From Artemisia argyi (taxonomy: Eukaryota > Streptophyta > Magnoliopsida > Asterales > Asteraceae), in contig CM060693.1 of the NCBI GenBank assembly GCA_030686995.1, positions 121,113,228 through 121,177,227 of the forward strand: a stretch of DNA of 64,000 nt. The letters run 5' to 3'. Below, piece by piece: positions 39,933-51,618 of this stretch. The first letter of the stretch is position 1, and each line of letters opens with the position of its first letter. Both the position numbers and the translations under genes were made by a program. Under the pieces are notes generated by a model. The model searched no databases. It was not told the origin of the DNA and saw nothing but the letters and a program-made list of their open reading frames with translations.

Positions 39933-41570
39933 CCACCATAAAATGCAAAAACGTCCCTGAAGAGGTAATCAAACTTCTTCTTTTCCCGTTTTCCCTTGAT
40001 GGGGCTGCCAAGAATTGGCTTGACAAACAACCCCCTCCATCGATTGAAGCATGGGAAGATTTGGTTAAGAAGTTTGTGAATGAATTCTTTCCTCCTTCTA
40101 AAAGCACGGTCCTTAAGAATGAGATCATGAAATTCACGCAGAAATTCGATGAATCATTCAGTGAGGCATGGGACCGTTTTAAGGATATGCTTCGCAAATG
40201 TCCTCATCATGGTTTCTCCGAGTTAATGCAACTCGACACTTTCTATAATGGTGTGAGCCAAATTGATCAAGACTCTCTCAATGCCTCCGCTGGAGGTAAT
40301 TTCTTGAATCGAACCACAAGGGATGCTTTAGTGATCATCGAGAATAAGTCTAAGGTCCGCATTCCACGAAGCAAGCCGGTTGTTTCCCAAGTGAATGTTG
40401 GTCCTTCTACCTCATCACCCGTGGCTCAATCTAGCACTGATGCTAGGCTTGACAAACTCACGGATGCTATTCATGCTTTGGTTCTCACCAAAAACAAGAA
40501 AGTTTCTTCTCAACCTGCCGAAGTCAAAAGGTTGAAGTTTGTGTTACTTGTGGTGGTCCACACGCATATTACAATTGTACTCCCATCGATGGCAATCTAT
40601 TTGAAGTCAATGCGATAGCCAGTAGTTCTAATCAAGGAGGTAACAAATACCGTCCTCAAGTAGAGCCAAACTACCGTGCTAGCAACCAAAGTGGTCCACC
40701 CGGCTTTTCTCAACCCAATAATCTAAATCGATTCAATCAAAATCAACAACAAAGAAATCAAAATGTTCAAAACCAATTTCATGCCCCTATGAATCAATTT
40801 CCAAATCAAGGGGGAATTACAATCAAGGTTTTCAAAATCAAGGAAACTTGAATAGAAACCAAGGTTATGGTAATTTCAATCAAGGAAACAGTTTTCATGG
40901 TAACCAAAACCATGGAAATTTTCAAAATCAAAGTTTCAATCAAAACAACCGAGCTCAAAATTTTTCTCAACAAAACCAAGCCGTTGTTCAAACTCAATCA
41001 TCATCAAATGAGTTGTTGAAACAATTCATGAAAGCTCAAGAAGAAACAAACAGGTTGTTGATCAGTCAGATTTCTTAACTAAAGAAGTCTTTAAATGATC
41101 GACCTCCGGGATCGGGAACGCTACCTAGCAACACGGTCGCCAACCCGAAGGGCGATGTAAAGGCGATCACAACCTGTAGTGGTGTTTCTTATGATGGACC
41201 CGCGATTCCTACTACCTCTTCTACTTCTCCTCCAAAGGTAGTGGAACGTGAACCTGAGGCGACAAAGGACAAAGTGCAAATTACTAGCCCACAAAGTACC
41301 GCACACGTCCAACCTCATGTTGTCCCAAAAACCAAATCCAAACCGGGAGTTGTTTTTGAACCCCCGGTGAATCCCGTTCAATCCAAAGATTCAATACCTT
41401 ATCCATCACGTTTAAACGAGCAAAAGCTCCGCGATCAAACTAATAATCAAATGAAGAAGTTTCTTGAGATATTTCAAAAGTTACACTTCGACATTAGTTT
41501 CGCGGATGCTCTTCTCTATATGTCCAAGTTTGCTTCCACTTTCAAGAGTCTTCTAAGTAACAAAGAGTAA
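39933..41570 (+). pseudogene. Athila-like gag, main part (element G), broken
   Basis: Continues the gag started at 6971-7307. The capsid core is well kept from 39940 to about 40520 (LLLFPFSLDGAAKNWL, FFPPSKSTVLKNEI, CPHHGFSELMQLDTFYNG). A frameshift near 40528 moves the nucleocapsid into another frame, where CVTCGGPHAYYNC, an Athila-type zinc knuckle, is readable near 40540-40580. A long Asn/Gln-rich stretch with FQNQ phrases follows to 41078. After a TAA the linker to the protease runs from 41080 to 41569 (a GDVKAITTCSG block near 41152, with a Cys where related proteins have Arg). A TAA at 41568-41570 separates it from the protease segment. Confidence 0.85.
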
Positions 41571-42065
41571 TTGTTTGAACTCACTAAAACTCGTTTGAAT
41601 GAAAATTGTTCGGCGGTGCTTCTAAAGAAACTTCCTGAAAAATTAGGAGACCCCGGGAAATTTCTTATTCCATGTGATTTCCAAAAGCTAGAAGAGTGCT
41701 TCGCCTTGGCCGATCTTGGCACTAGCATAAATCTCATGGCTTTCTCTATTTGGCAAAAGCTTTCACTTCCCGAGTTTACACCAACACGAATGACTCTAGA
41801 ATTAGCAACCCGAACGGTTACGGTTCCAAAGGGTATTGCTGAAGATGTCTTTGTGAAGGTTGGCAAGTTCCATTTCCCTACCGACTTTGTAGTCGTTGAT
41901 TTCGATACCGATCCTCGTGTTCCCCTTATTTTGGGAAGACCATTCTTGAAAATGGCTCGTGCATTAATCGATGTCTTCGAAGGTGAAATGACTCTTAGAG
42001 TTGGCGATGAAAAGTTGGTCATTAACATTGAAAACACTTCAAAAGATCTTCTCGACCTTGAATGA
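41571..42065 (+). pseudogene. Athila-like aspartic protease (element G)
   Basis: 164 open codons. A conserved [33 protein letters not shown] entry lies at the start (quoted in parts: [19 protein letters not shown]). The active-site segment [13 protein letters not shown], with the D-L-G triplet, is near residues 45-57. The flap and C-terminal part run through [18 protein letters not shown] near residue 124. It would cleave the gag-pol precursor inside particles. It follows the same frame as the linker, beyond the TAA at 41568. The residues needed for catalysis look intact, but no pol follows. Confidence 0.82.
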
Positions 42066-42328
42066 GAAGCAATTAACCAAATGGATGTCATCGATGTTGC
42101 ATGCGATGAATACTTTGAAGAAGTGTTAAATGTGCAAGGATCAATTAATTCTACCATCGATGTCTCTTCCCCCTCTCTCACTCCATTTGAGGGAGGTGAC
42201 TTCATTTTGGAAGAGATTAAAGCTTGTTTATCATGTGATTCTTGTGTTGATCATGATTCTATCAATCCCGAGGAAGACATACTTCTCCTTGAGAAGTTGC
42301 TTAATGATGATCCAAGACTTGTAATTGT
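42066..42328 (+). pseudogene. Post-protease segment of G, ending at a deletion
   Basis: An acidic open segment (DVACDEYFEEVLNVQG and on) that in intact elements leads towards RT. It breaks off at about 42328, where LTR sequence begins. The phrase ACTTGTAATT occurs on both sides of the joint (42317-42326 and 42333-42342), which would fit a microhomology-mediated deletion. Confidence 0.6.
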
Positions 42329-42429
42329 TTTACTTGTAATTCTCCATGTCTTGTTGTCTCACGATAACATTGACATCACGTTTTTTGGTATTTTTGATAA
42401 ATTGTTTTGCACAAAAACACAACGAATCA
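42329..42429 (+). repeat. Remnant of the 3' LTR of G (last 101 bp)
   Basis: Matches 6352-6452 with about one substitution and ends GAATCA before CTTGG. The other 3.8 kb of this LTR, together with RT to integrase, is missing. Confidence 0.9.
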
Positions 42430-42434
42430 CTTGG

Positions 42435-43736
42435 GCTAAAAAATATGAGCAACAAGATCATCAATTAAAGTTAAGTGAGTGGAAGTTAGGATGTAAAGTT
42501 TCTGAATTAGAAAGGGTCACTAAAGAAAGAGATAAGTTGCTAGAAAAACTTGCTGTTTGGAAAGAATCAGGTCTGTCACATGTTAGTTTTGTTGAAAAAC
42601 AGAGAACATCAAACATTAAAACTGGCCTAGGTTATGATAATAGTTTAGAAGTACTCTCAACTAGGAACCAATAATTAAGTCTTTCTCAGGAGACCTCAAC
42701 TAGTGATGAAGAATTCATAAGCTTAGAGGAAAACACATCCAGTGATGAGGAATCACCTTGTTCAACACCTACTGAATTTAAGAAAGACAAAGGATATAAT
42801 GAAGTTCCTCCACCGACATGTAGTTCTCAAACACCTAGGACAGATGTTTCTAGTTTTGGAGTAGACAATCTAGAATTCAGGAAAAAGCTTAAAGGTCAAT
42901 GTAATTCAAGTCAATCTAGTCCTGAGTCCTTAAGAGGATCTGTTGAGACACATAGGGATGATAATAAGGGCTCTGGGAGTGAAAAAGGCTTTTCAAAACA
43001 AGCCGTACTTCCAAAAACTTCTCAAAGTACTGCTAATCATTTAGCAGTACCTACAAGGAAATCTTTTCAAAATACTGCTTATTATAGAAAACCTTTTGGC
43101 AATGGATTTGGGAATATAGGTCCAAAGTTATGCTTTGTATGTTATAGTCCTCATCATTTGATCAAGGACTGTGATTATCATTCAGAATACTTAAGCAAAT
43201 ACCCAAAGACCACATCTGCAAACCATAAGCACAAAGAGAATAAACCAAGGGAGAATAAACCAGCTTGGTACTCAAATAGGGTTAACCATAGTAATTTCTC
43301 AAAAGATTATAGGTACCCTCATCAGAAAAGACCATTCTCCAAACCCACAGTACCTTCAAGAAATACTGTTAGGAATTCCCCCAATCAAGGTACTGCTAGC
43401 AAAAACTCTAGTGTAAGACCTAGGAGATTCAATTCTTACAAACCTAGAAGGCCTTACCATTCAAGAAAAGTAGCTAGAACAAAGAACCCAACACCAAAAG
43501 TTACAACTAAATGGGTTAAGAAAGAAAGGACTGCTGAGGATTAAAAAGTACTTTCAGAAAATAAGGGTGAAAAAGGGAGTGTTGATAATAATTCAACACA
43601 GGTTTTGGAATCAAAGACATTAATTCTTGACAGTGCTTTCAAAAACAGTGGTGATTACATACTCAAAGAATTTGAGTATGTTACTCCACAAGGGGAACAC
43701 AAGTCAGTAATGGCTTGGGTTCCTAATAGAAACTAA
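42435..43736 (+). pseudogene. Copia gag, C-terminal part (element H)
   Basis: Resumes H after the second CTTGG. A coiled-coil stretch (QDHQLKLSEWKLGCKVSELE) runs to about 42560. A Ser/Thr-rich region and a second Cys/His knuckle, CFVCYSPHHLIKDC, follow at about 43135-43176. After that comes an Arg/Lys/Ser/Pro-rich basic stretch to about 43530. Stops occur near 42672 and at 43542-43544. The frame ends with AWVPNRN and TAA at 43734-43736, which looks like the natural gag end of this family. The basic, knuckle-bearing part is nucleocapsid-like RNA-binding sequence. Confidence 0.78.
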
Positions 43737-43757
43737 CCCTTTTCATTTTTATGCAGG
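43731..43757 (+). promoter_or_regulatory. Splice-acceptor-like signal between gag and pol of H
   Basis: The gag stop codon lies inside CTAAC (43733-43737), a good plant branch-point match. It is followed by CCTTTTCATTTTTATGCAG and then GA at 43757. The pol frame (protease) begins here in a different frame from gag, with an ATG at 43751 within the tract. Confidence 0.5.
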
Positions 43758-44043
43758 ACAACCAAGAAGAGGAGCTTAAAGATAATCTTATTGTTGATAG
43801 TGGTTGCTCTGGAAGTATGACAGGAGAAAAGGAGCTCTTGTCAGATTTTAAGGCTTATTTTGGAGGAAGAGTTGCATTTGGGAATGATCTTGATGGAGGG
43901 AGAATCACTGGCAAAGGAACCATCAAGGGTGGATCAATTGATTTTGAGAATGTTAGATATGTGAAGGAGCTTAAATTCAACCTTTTGTCAGTTTCTCAAA
44001 TCTGTGACAAGAGATATCCTGTGTTATTTCTTGACACAGATCG
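43751..44043 (+). pseudogene. Copia protease and start of the pre-integrase region (element H), truncated
   Basis: Starts MQDNQEEELKDN. The protease active site reads LIVDSGCSGSMTG (D-S-G intact, about residues 13-25). A GGRVAFGND and VKELKFNLLSVSQICDK block follows, typical of Tork-lineage Copia. It stops at about 44043 in the VLFLDTD phrase, where sequence of Tat element A takes over. The protease is in a different frame from the upstream gag, with a splice-acceptor-like tract before it. The rest of pol is not present downstream. Confidence 0.82.
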
Positions 44044-45257
44044 AATTCATAAGCAAGGGCATATTGCCCCATGAGCAGAAGGACGCTCGACGAATACGGC
44101 GCACAGTGCAGGGGTTCGAACTTCGAGATGGTATCCTATATCGGCGCTCATTTCTACAACCATGGCTTCGGTGCGTTGAGCCTCTTCAGGCAGATTACGT
44201 ACTCTGAGAGATCCACGCCGGTTCATGCAGTATGCACGCAGGACCACGGTCCGTTGTAGCACGAGCCTTGCGGTCAGGATACTACTGGACCACTATGCAT
44301 CGCGATGCGCATGATGTGATAAAGAAATGTAGCGACTGCCAAGTTCATAGACCCATCCCGCACCAACCACAACAAGAGCTAACGCCCATTACTTCGCCAT
44401 GGCCATTCTATAAGTGGGGTATCGACATTGCGGGCCCCTTCCCTGTTGCAGCAGGGGGAGTGAAATTTCTTATTGTGGCTATAGACTACTTCACTAAGTG
44501 GATTGAGGCAAAAGCAGTAGCGACAATCACATGTAATCAAGTAAAATGATTTGTTTGGGAAAATATTGTATGCCGCTTTGGATTACCTGGGGAAATCATT
44601 TCGGACAACAGAAAGCAATTCTGCGATAATCCATTCAAAGACTGGTGCGCGAAACTGAATATTACACAACACTTCGCGTCGGTTAAACACGCACAAACCA
44701 ATGGTTTGGTTGAGCACGCAAATCGTAGTCTGGGCAAAGGAATTAAAGGGCACCTAGACAAACACAAAGGAAGATGGGTGGATGAATTATCGCACATCTT
44801 GTGGGCGCACCGCACGACAATCAAAGTTAGCATTGGAGACACTCCCTTTTCTCTTGTCTATGGGATAGAAGCTGTCATACCAGCTGAAATTGGGATGCCA
44901 ACTATTCGTACGGCGGAAGTTAATGTCGCAACCAATGACGATGAACGGCGTATAGACTTGGACCTATTGGAAGAAAGGTGCGAGCGCGCAGCTATATGTG
45001 AGTCAAGAGCTAAGTCGAAAATGAAGGGATATTACGATGCTAACGTTCGAAGCACCTCATTCAGACCAGACGACTTTGTATATCGCGCTAATGACGCAAG
45101 CCACGCAGAAGATACAGGAAAACTTGGACCAAAGTGGGAAGGACCCTATGAGGTCATAGAAGCACTAGGAAAAGGCGCGTACAAGCTGCTTGACATGGAT
45201 GGCCGTGAGCTACAACGCACATGGAATATTTGCAATCTCAAGAGATGCTATCTTTAG
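44044..45257 (+). pseudogene. Tat-type Gypsy integrase (element A)
   Basis: One frame with two stops (TGA near 44208 and 44547-44549). The N-terminal part KGILPHEQKDARRIR through YRRSFLQPWLRC leads into the zinc-binding domain, with its Cys pair in KKCSDCQVH (about 44330). The catalytic core has Asp in WGIDIAGPFP (about 44420), Asp in IISDNRKQF (about 44600) and Glu in LVEHANRSL (about 44712). The C-terminal domain reads KLGPKWEGPYEVIEALGKGAYKL near 45120-45190. The enzyme would insert the element's DNA copy. RT and RNase H that should precede it are missing at the junction with H. Confidence 0.88.
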
Positions 45258-45943
45258 GAAAGGTTACGGCCCCGCACACGGACACCTCCGCACTTTAATA
45301 AGTGCTCAATAAATATCCGTGTATTTACATTTTGTTTTATCTAGGCAAATGTTTTTCTTTTCCCAAAAACTTGCAAGCATTAATTAAATGTCGCGGTTTC
45401 TAGCTAACTCCGCGACACACTTCACTTTGTTGTTTACATATTATTTATGTCTCAATATTGTTGTTATATTACCTTTTGCCTACATGGCGTGCATGCACTT
45501 ATTAAAACCCACGATGGTAAAGGATGAGTAAACCTACTAAATAACTCGTTGAGTAAGAGGGTTGTAAACCCATCAACATCGGATCACGCATCCTTGTTAA
45601 AAACCTTTCTCTCAAGACGTTGGAGTAAGTTCAATGTGCATCCCATGACGGATGCACAACAATGCACACTGTGCGCGTTTAACAAATTAAGAGTTAAGAC
45701 TCTTGACTCCTTGATATGGTATTCGCAGTACGCTGCATGTCAACCCATACACTTGTAAATTTCATGTATATTCGCGTATACATTAAGTTATGAACTTCAT
45801 ACACGATTATGTTATAAGTGATTATAGATTCCTGTAATCTTTTAAGTACGTATATATAACAGTTTGATTCTTAGATATAACATAGACGTCTTTTATGCTA
45901 AGACAGTTAACTAAGTACAAACATCATAATATAATATGCGTAC
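45258..45943 (+). other. Spacer of element A left of the B insertion
   Basis: 686 bp after the integrase stop. I see no ORF with family features. Together with 55160-55278 it forms the roughly 800-bp gap between the integrase and the end of the antisense gene in the original element. The target duplication CGTAC of B is at 45939-45943. Confidence 0.65.
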
Positions 45944-46581
45944 TGATGATGTACCCTTCGATTAGCTCGAAGGATCCCCCTTCGAGTCTGATAGCAACCT
46001 ACATAATCGAAGGCTCTGGCTAGCCTCTTTAAACTTTCTTTGGCGTAAAACTAATCATCAATGATCTAGTTACCAAGTGGGAATTCGCCAATCGAAGGAT
46101 TAAGCCCTTCGTGTTATCTATCGATAAGTTTTAAGGACGGAACAATGCCAAGTCCAAACATTGGTGAGACCAAATCTTACCCACGTCTCCTCTTTCTCTT
46201 TAGCTCCCCCGCTATACCAGGAGGAGTGGGACACTAAACCCTAGCGGTTACCACAAATCATGGGACGCTCCCATGATCTCTCTCAAACGTGTGACCACTC
46301 CCCAGGACCGTTTTCTTCACCTATAAATAGTCCTGGACGATGACAAATCTGGTATGCAATCTCTCTCACCTTACTTTACTACATTTACACTTAAACTCTC
46401 ATACCGATCACTTATTCATACGCCGGAGGTGGTTTGCAGGGTCCAACCTCTGAGCAATCACTTAACGTAGTGTTTTAGTATTTCTTATTTCAGGTTATAT
46501 CCAAGCTTGGCGTAATCACAACACCCCTCATTTCCTTTGATCACCATCGAAGGCCTGGTAGTGCGAATTATTGTACAATCA
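45944..46581 (+). repeat. 5' LTR of element B
   Basis: Starts TGATGATGTACCC and ends GTACAATCA. TATA box CTATAAATAG at 46321-46330. Contains an inverted pair GATTAGCTCGAAGG / CCTTCGAG near the start. Its partner copy at 54517 has the same length. Confidence 0.95.
46321..46330 (+). promoter_or_regulatory. TATA box of the B LTR
   Basis: CTATAAATAG about 255 bp before the LTR end. The identical box is in the 3' LTR at about 54894. Confidence 0.65.
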
Positions 46582-46582
46582 G

Positions 46583-46600
46583 TGGCGCCATCCGTGGGAC
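46583..46600 (+). other. Primer binding site of B (Tat type)
   Basis: TGGCGCCATCCGTGGGAC one base after the LTR. It resembles the TGGCGCCGTCTGTGGGAA site of Tat-lineage elements at most positions. Confidence 0.75.
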
Positions 46601-46668
46601 CCGCTACAATTAGTCCTGTTATTTCCAAGTAGAATAACCAAGTCAAATACACTCGCTATTATTTTGGC

Positions 46669-49062
46669 ATGAATCCAGAAACATAGATTACACCCCCACC
46701 GGGTTTCTCGTCTTTAACCCCTTTACTCGTAACTGACACCAACAACCTTTCGCCTATCACGGCCTCCACCTTTACCACACGATCTCACCCTGAAATAACG
46801 CCCAACCATCACGCATCCACGTCAGCTAATCCAGAGCTCATCATTAGCCCCGCCTTTGTCGATGCTAATTACGAAGAGCTAGAGTCCTTGTTAAGGGCTC
46901 GAAGGAGGCAAATCAGAAACATGGAGATGCGAAGGGGGTTAGAATATTCCAGCGATGAGTATGATGAAGAGATTGAGATGGAGCCAAGACCTTCGGTCAC
47001 TACGGCTCAACACCCCATCCTGCGTATTGGGTCTCCTACGAGTAGAAGGGCTGGAGGAAGGAATGTAGGCTTTGAGGGAATTCCCGAAAGAACTCCCATG
47101 AGGAGAGAAGGGACTATTGTTGTAGGCTCTAATGGGAGAAGCCAACAGAGGGAGAACACGGAGGTAAACCTACCTCCATTACTAACGACACCTCTGGGGA
47201 GGACCGAAGGAGGAATTCCATCGCAACCCTCCCACACATTTGGCGTAGGAGGTAACCTAGGTTCAATCAACACAGGAGGAAGTCTCCCTCCCGTTGGCCT
47301 GTATTCCCAGTTTCCGGTTCAGAGTTATCCTCCAAACCCTTATCCTCCCATGAATGGGCAACCTGGAAATCAATATCCCTCACAAACTACTACACCCTAT
47401 AACCATCCCATGATATACCCTACGTATACAATGTATAATGGTTACCCTCCAAACGCAAGTACACCTCATCCTTTCTATACTAATCAACCCTCTTCAGGGG
47501 TGCCCCCTCCTTATAATCCATACCATAGCATTCCCATGAACATACCACCTTACACTCACTCATACGCAGAGCCCGCAGGTCCTACGACACCCTTTGTAAG
47601 ATGGATCGAAGACTATCCCTTGCCAGATGGTCTAAAGATGCCTTCACATATAGGCACCTACGATGGAAAGGTGGATCCGGACAATTTCTTGCATTTGTTC
47701 GAAGGAGCCATTAGAATGCAGAAATGGGTCATGCCCGTAGCCTGTCACATGTTTACGTATACCCTTCGGGATTCCGCATGTATTTGGTGGAATGGGCAGA
47801 AACCAGAAAGCATCATCAACTTTAATGATTTGAAGGCTAAGTTTCGATCTCACTTTAGCCAACAAAAGAAGTTCACAAGGACACACCTCACAGTGCACAA
47901 CGTTAAGCAGAAGGAGAACGAAAGCACAAGAAATTTTGTTACTAGGTACACTGACAAAACTCTGCAGATTCTAGGCTTACACGAAGAGCAACGCATTTCT
48001 GGCTTCGTCCATAGCCTACGCAACCGGACTCTTGTGGAATTCTTTTCCATAGATCTTTCGGCAACATACAAAGGCCTGATGGAAAAAACATACACGTGGA
48101 TAGAAGCCAAAGAAGTATCCACCAATGGGGCTCCGATGGAGAACAATAAAGGAGCAAAATCGTCTTCGTGGGAAGGATCAAAGAACAAACACAAAAGCCA
48201 TAATAGGTTTAATCCTTACAACAAGGGTCCGAACCATGGTTTATTGGGAAATCTCACGAAGTCTCCAAGAGAGATTTTAGCGACAGAGAAGGCTGCCAAA
48301 GCCTTCGAACCACCCCCTCGCATGGTGGGAAAAAGCAAGAACAGAGACACTACTAAATATTGCCACTTCCATGAAGACTTTGGTCATGAAACAAACAGCT
48401 GTCGAGAGCTGAAAAAGCAGATAGAAGAGGCAGTAAAATCTGGGCAATTAACACATCTCGTAAAAGGGATAAGAAAAGGCAAAAAGAAAGCTACTGATAT
48501 GCAACTAGGAAAGGATAATACCCCTCAGGAAGATCCTATCCTAATGGTCCGATGGGATTCCTCCAGATTGAAAAGAAAGGCCTCCGAAAGGGAAACTTAC
48601 GATGCAAGGGAAATAACGTTCCCGTCCGAAACAGGAGGATTCCCTTCAAAGGACCCGGTGATCATTAAGGTCACAGTCTCGAATATGGAGGTTAACAAAG
48701 TTTATATGGACTGCGGGAGTTCTTGCGAGGTCATCTACGAACATTCCTTTCGAAAACTCAGCCCTACGATCAAATCCAAACGAGTGGAGTCAAGAATGCC
48801 CCTGGTAGGTTTCTCGGGGGAACGATCATGGCCTTTGGGAGAAATACCTCTTGAAGTAACACTCGGAAGTGGAAAGCTCGCGAGAACGGAAATCCTCAAA
48901 TTTGTCATCGTAAAATCGAAGTCACCCTACAATATGTTAATCGGACGAACTGCCATGCAAAAGATGGGCATTGTGGTCTCCACGGTACATGCAACAGTGA
49001 AATTCCAAACAGCGAATGGTGTCGGAACCATATTCTCTAGTTATCAAGAAAGGAAGCACTAG
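46669..49062 (+). pseudogene. Tat-type gag and protease (element B)
   Basis: The most likely start is the ATG at 46669 (MNPET), with a TAG at 46684-46686 as sixth codon; after that the frame is open to 49062. Residues after about 70 are basic, followed by a Pro/Tyr/Asn-rich stretch. The retrotransposon gag core begins near 47600 (WIEDYPLPDGLKMP, YDGKVDPDNFLHLFEGA, RTHLTVHNVKQKENES). The nucleocapsid has a Tat-style YCHFHEDFGHETNSC at about 48358-48402. The protease motif VYMDCGSSCEVIYEHSF lies at 48700-48750, with the catalytic Asp present, and the LIGRTAMQKMGIVVST segment near 48940 is kept. A TAG at 49060-49062 separates it from RT in the same frame. Confidence 0.85.
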
Positions 49063-50745
49063 GAAGCCCAAAAGAATAAGGAAGAATGTAATCGACAGCG
49101 TACGATGGATGTCAGAAAGGGCTCCGATCCCAAGGGGCATATGGCACTAGACGAATCTCACCCAGTACGAAAGGTGGAAATGGGGAAACGACACCCCACC
49201 ACTTTCAGAGAAAGATTGGAAAAATTGCTCGAAGCCTATGAAGATGTGTTTGCAGGAAAATATTCAGATATGACAGGAGATCCAAGGTTGCTCACAATCA
49301 ACGACAGACCTTTTAGCACAGAACATAAGCTAAATGAATCCAAATACATCAAACCGGTCAAGCATAAGCCTCATCGGATGACACCTGAACAAAGTACAGC
49401 AATCAAGGAAGAAGTGGACAAACTCACAGCGGCAGGGATACTCCGAAGGGTAGAAAACCCACGATGGGTTACTAATCAAATTGCAGCCCAACGGAGAAAT
49501 GGAGAATGGATAATAAAGGTTACCTTCAAAGACATCAACAAAGCTTGCCAAAGAGGAAGCTATTTGTTAGTAGAAGAACAGCAATCGCTACCTGGAGTCC
49601 GTTGGGAATGCTTCCTTAGTACAAACATAGGATGCCATCAGATACAGATGGCAAAAGAAAACGAAGAAAAAACAGCCTTTCATGTAAACAGAAGCTCCTA
49701 CTGCTTCAAACGCATGCCCTCCGGTTTACGGAACACCAAAGCCACTTACAACCGGCTAATTCGAAGGGTCTTCGAAAGACAGATAGGGAAGAACCTGAGA
49801 ATTCACGACGAATACTTAGTCACGCAGAGCAAGACAAAAGAAAATCTCCTCCATGATGTCGAAGAAACCCTCATGCAACTAAGGAGAATCAACCTAAAGC
49901 TAAACCCAATAATGTGCTCTTTTGGCATTGAAAAAGAAGGGTCAAACGAACGCCCATTCGTAAGGCAAATGGTTAGAACCAATCCAATCAATGAAGAAAC
50001 CTCCTCAGAGATACAAACTTGGAGAACGCAAGGGAGGATTCAAAACCTAAAAGACGACTTGGAAACACTAAAAGCATTCTTGTCGAAGGGTGTCAACAGG
50101 TCTTCATCTCTCTACAAAGTCTGCAATGAAGTCATCAACAACATATCCTATCAATGGAACAAGGAAGCCGAAACATCCTTCCAAAGATGGAGGAATTGCA
50201 TGGAGATCTTGCCAACAGTTGCACCCCCAACCAGAGGAGAAGTGTTGTTCATACACATAGCAATGTCCCCTGATGAGATCGGTGCTATGCTCTTCGCGGA
50301 AAGAAGATGATTACAGATACCAATATATTTTGTGAACAGAGCCCTACCATACGTGGAACAAAGCTACACAACATCAGAAAAGCTAATCCTAGCCTTGATT
50401 CACGCCACAAGACATCTCCGAAAGTATTTCAAGGATCACCCCATCAGAGTACTTACAGATAAGCCATTCGAAAGGATGTTCCTGAACCCTGAGGGAACAC
50501 AGAGAATGGTCAAATGGGCTAAAGAATTGGAGGAACATGAAATAGAATATGGAGAAAACAATCCTTTCGAAGGACAAAGTAATGAACCAGCTGAAACATG
50601 CGAATCGAGTATGTCCTCCAACAAAAAAGTTTTCCAAGCCAAACAAAAGGAAAAACACCACATAAATGATACAAAGACGCGTTCAGTCCCACACAATCAA
50701 GAATGTCTCGAATCCAGAGCAGAGCAGCAGGCTTCGACAAAGTAA
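49063..50745 (+). pseudogene. Tat-type reverse transcriptase with altered active site (element B)
   Basis: Same frame as gag-protease, open at 49063-50307 and 50311-50742. RT blocks are recognisable: KPHRMTPEQSTAIKEEVDKL, AGILRRVENPRWVTNQI, DINKACQRGSY, NEEKTAFHVNRSSYCFKRMPSGLRN. The block that normally carries the first catalytic Asp reads FLSTNIGCHQI, with Asn at 49624-49626. The YVDD loop reads IHDE at 49801-49812. The region after RT (FVNRALPYVEQSYTTSEKLILALIHATRHLRKYF, here cited in parts: SYTTSEKLILALIHATRHL) is the RT-RNase H connection. RNase H and integrase are then absent. A TGA at 50308-50310 interrupts. Confidence 0.85.
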
Positions 50746-51618
50746 CGAACCTTTCACGCTCCGAATCGCAGGCTCCATAGCAATATGCTGCCTGTTTAGT
50801 TGCAAGCATAATAAACAAGGGAGCTTCCTGGAACATACTCCGAGGAAGAATATATGGAACAAGTCAAAAGTAGCAAGGCTTACACGTCAGTAACCCTCCT
50901 TCAGCATACGAATGACTTGCCATATACTTCGTAAGTCCTACGTACAAGACTTACATTTTTTTCTTATTATGTATTCAATTCTTCTCTTTCAGGAAAAAAA
51001 CATTAATGGTAGGCGTCTTAGTGTTCATTTGTATAAATGATGTAATCCTCCCCTACCAACTTAATGATACAACATGTTTTCCTCGAATCTTTTGTTACAA
51101 CTAACAACAAAGATTTACTCAGCCAAGTATTTACAAGTTCAATGTTCGAAGGATGGTACAAGGTACTTATATCTTGTATGCTATCAAACATCTAACACAA
51201 TTCACATTAACTTTCCTAAATGGTCTTAGGGTATGCGAAGCCCTTCACACTTAAAGGATGGAGACAGAGCGGGTCGCAACCCTCTGTCAGCAATTAAATT
51301 ATACGATTGCTATAAAATCTTGGTTCAAAATACACACAATAAGGCTCCTTGTTCTAAGTCTTAGGATGTATATTAACGTTTAACTAATAAACGATGAAGA
51401 AAGAAACATATAAGCAAAGATGGGAAGCACACCCATTAATTTTAACCATTACTAGTACGCAACATATACGCTGCTCAAAAGATGATAACTATTGTCTAAG
51501 TGCAACACAAACATAAATTGTTCAGAACATACAACAATATCCCACACGGCATAAACAAACATTGTTTTAAAGGGTACACACTACCCTTGGAGCCAAATTA
51601 CTGCAAACACTGCAGCCT
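50746..51618. other. Spacer between pol and the antisense gene in B
   Basis: About 870 bp between the end of the sense frame and the end of the antisense gene. I see no domain on either strand. RNase H and integrase should lie in or before this place in an autonomous element. The two converging transcription units end here, so it probably holds their 3' ends. Confidence 0.6.

Noticed and set aside
41516..42205. 229-codon minus-strand ORF
   Set aside because: Shadow of the Athila-like protease on the other strand, with no domain of its own.
46888..49062. Gag of B starting at 46888
   Set aside because: The codon there is TTG. The same frame extends upstream to a true ATG at 46669, with one TAG at 46684.
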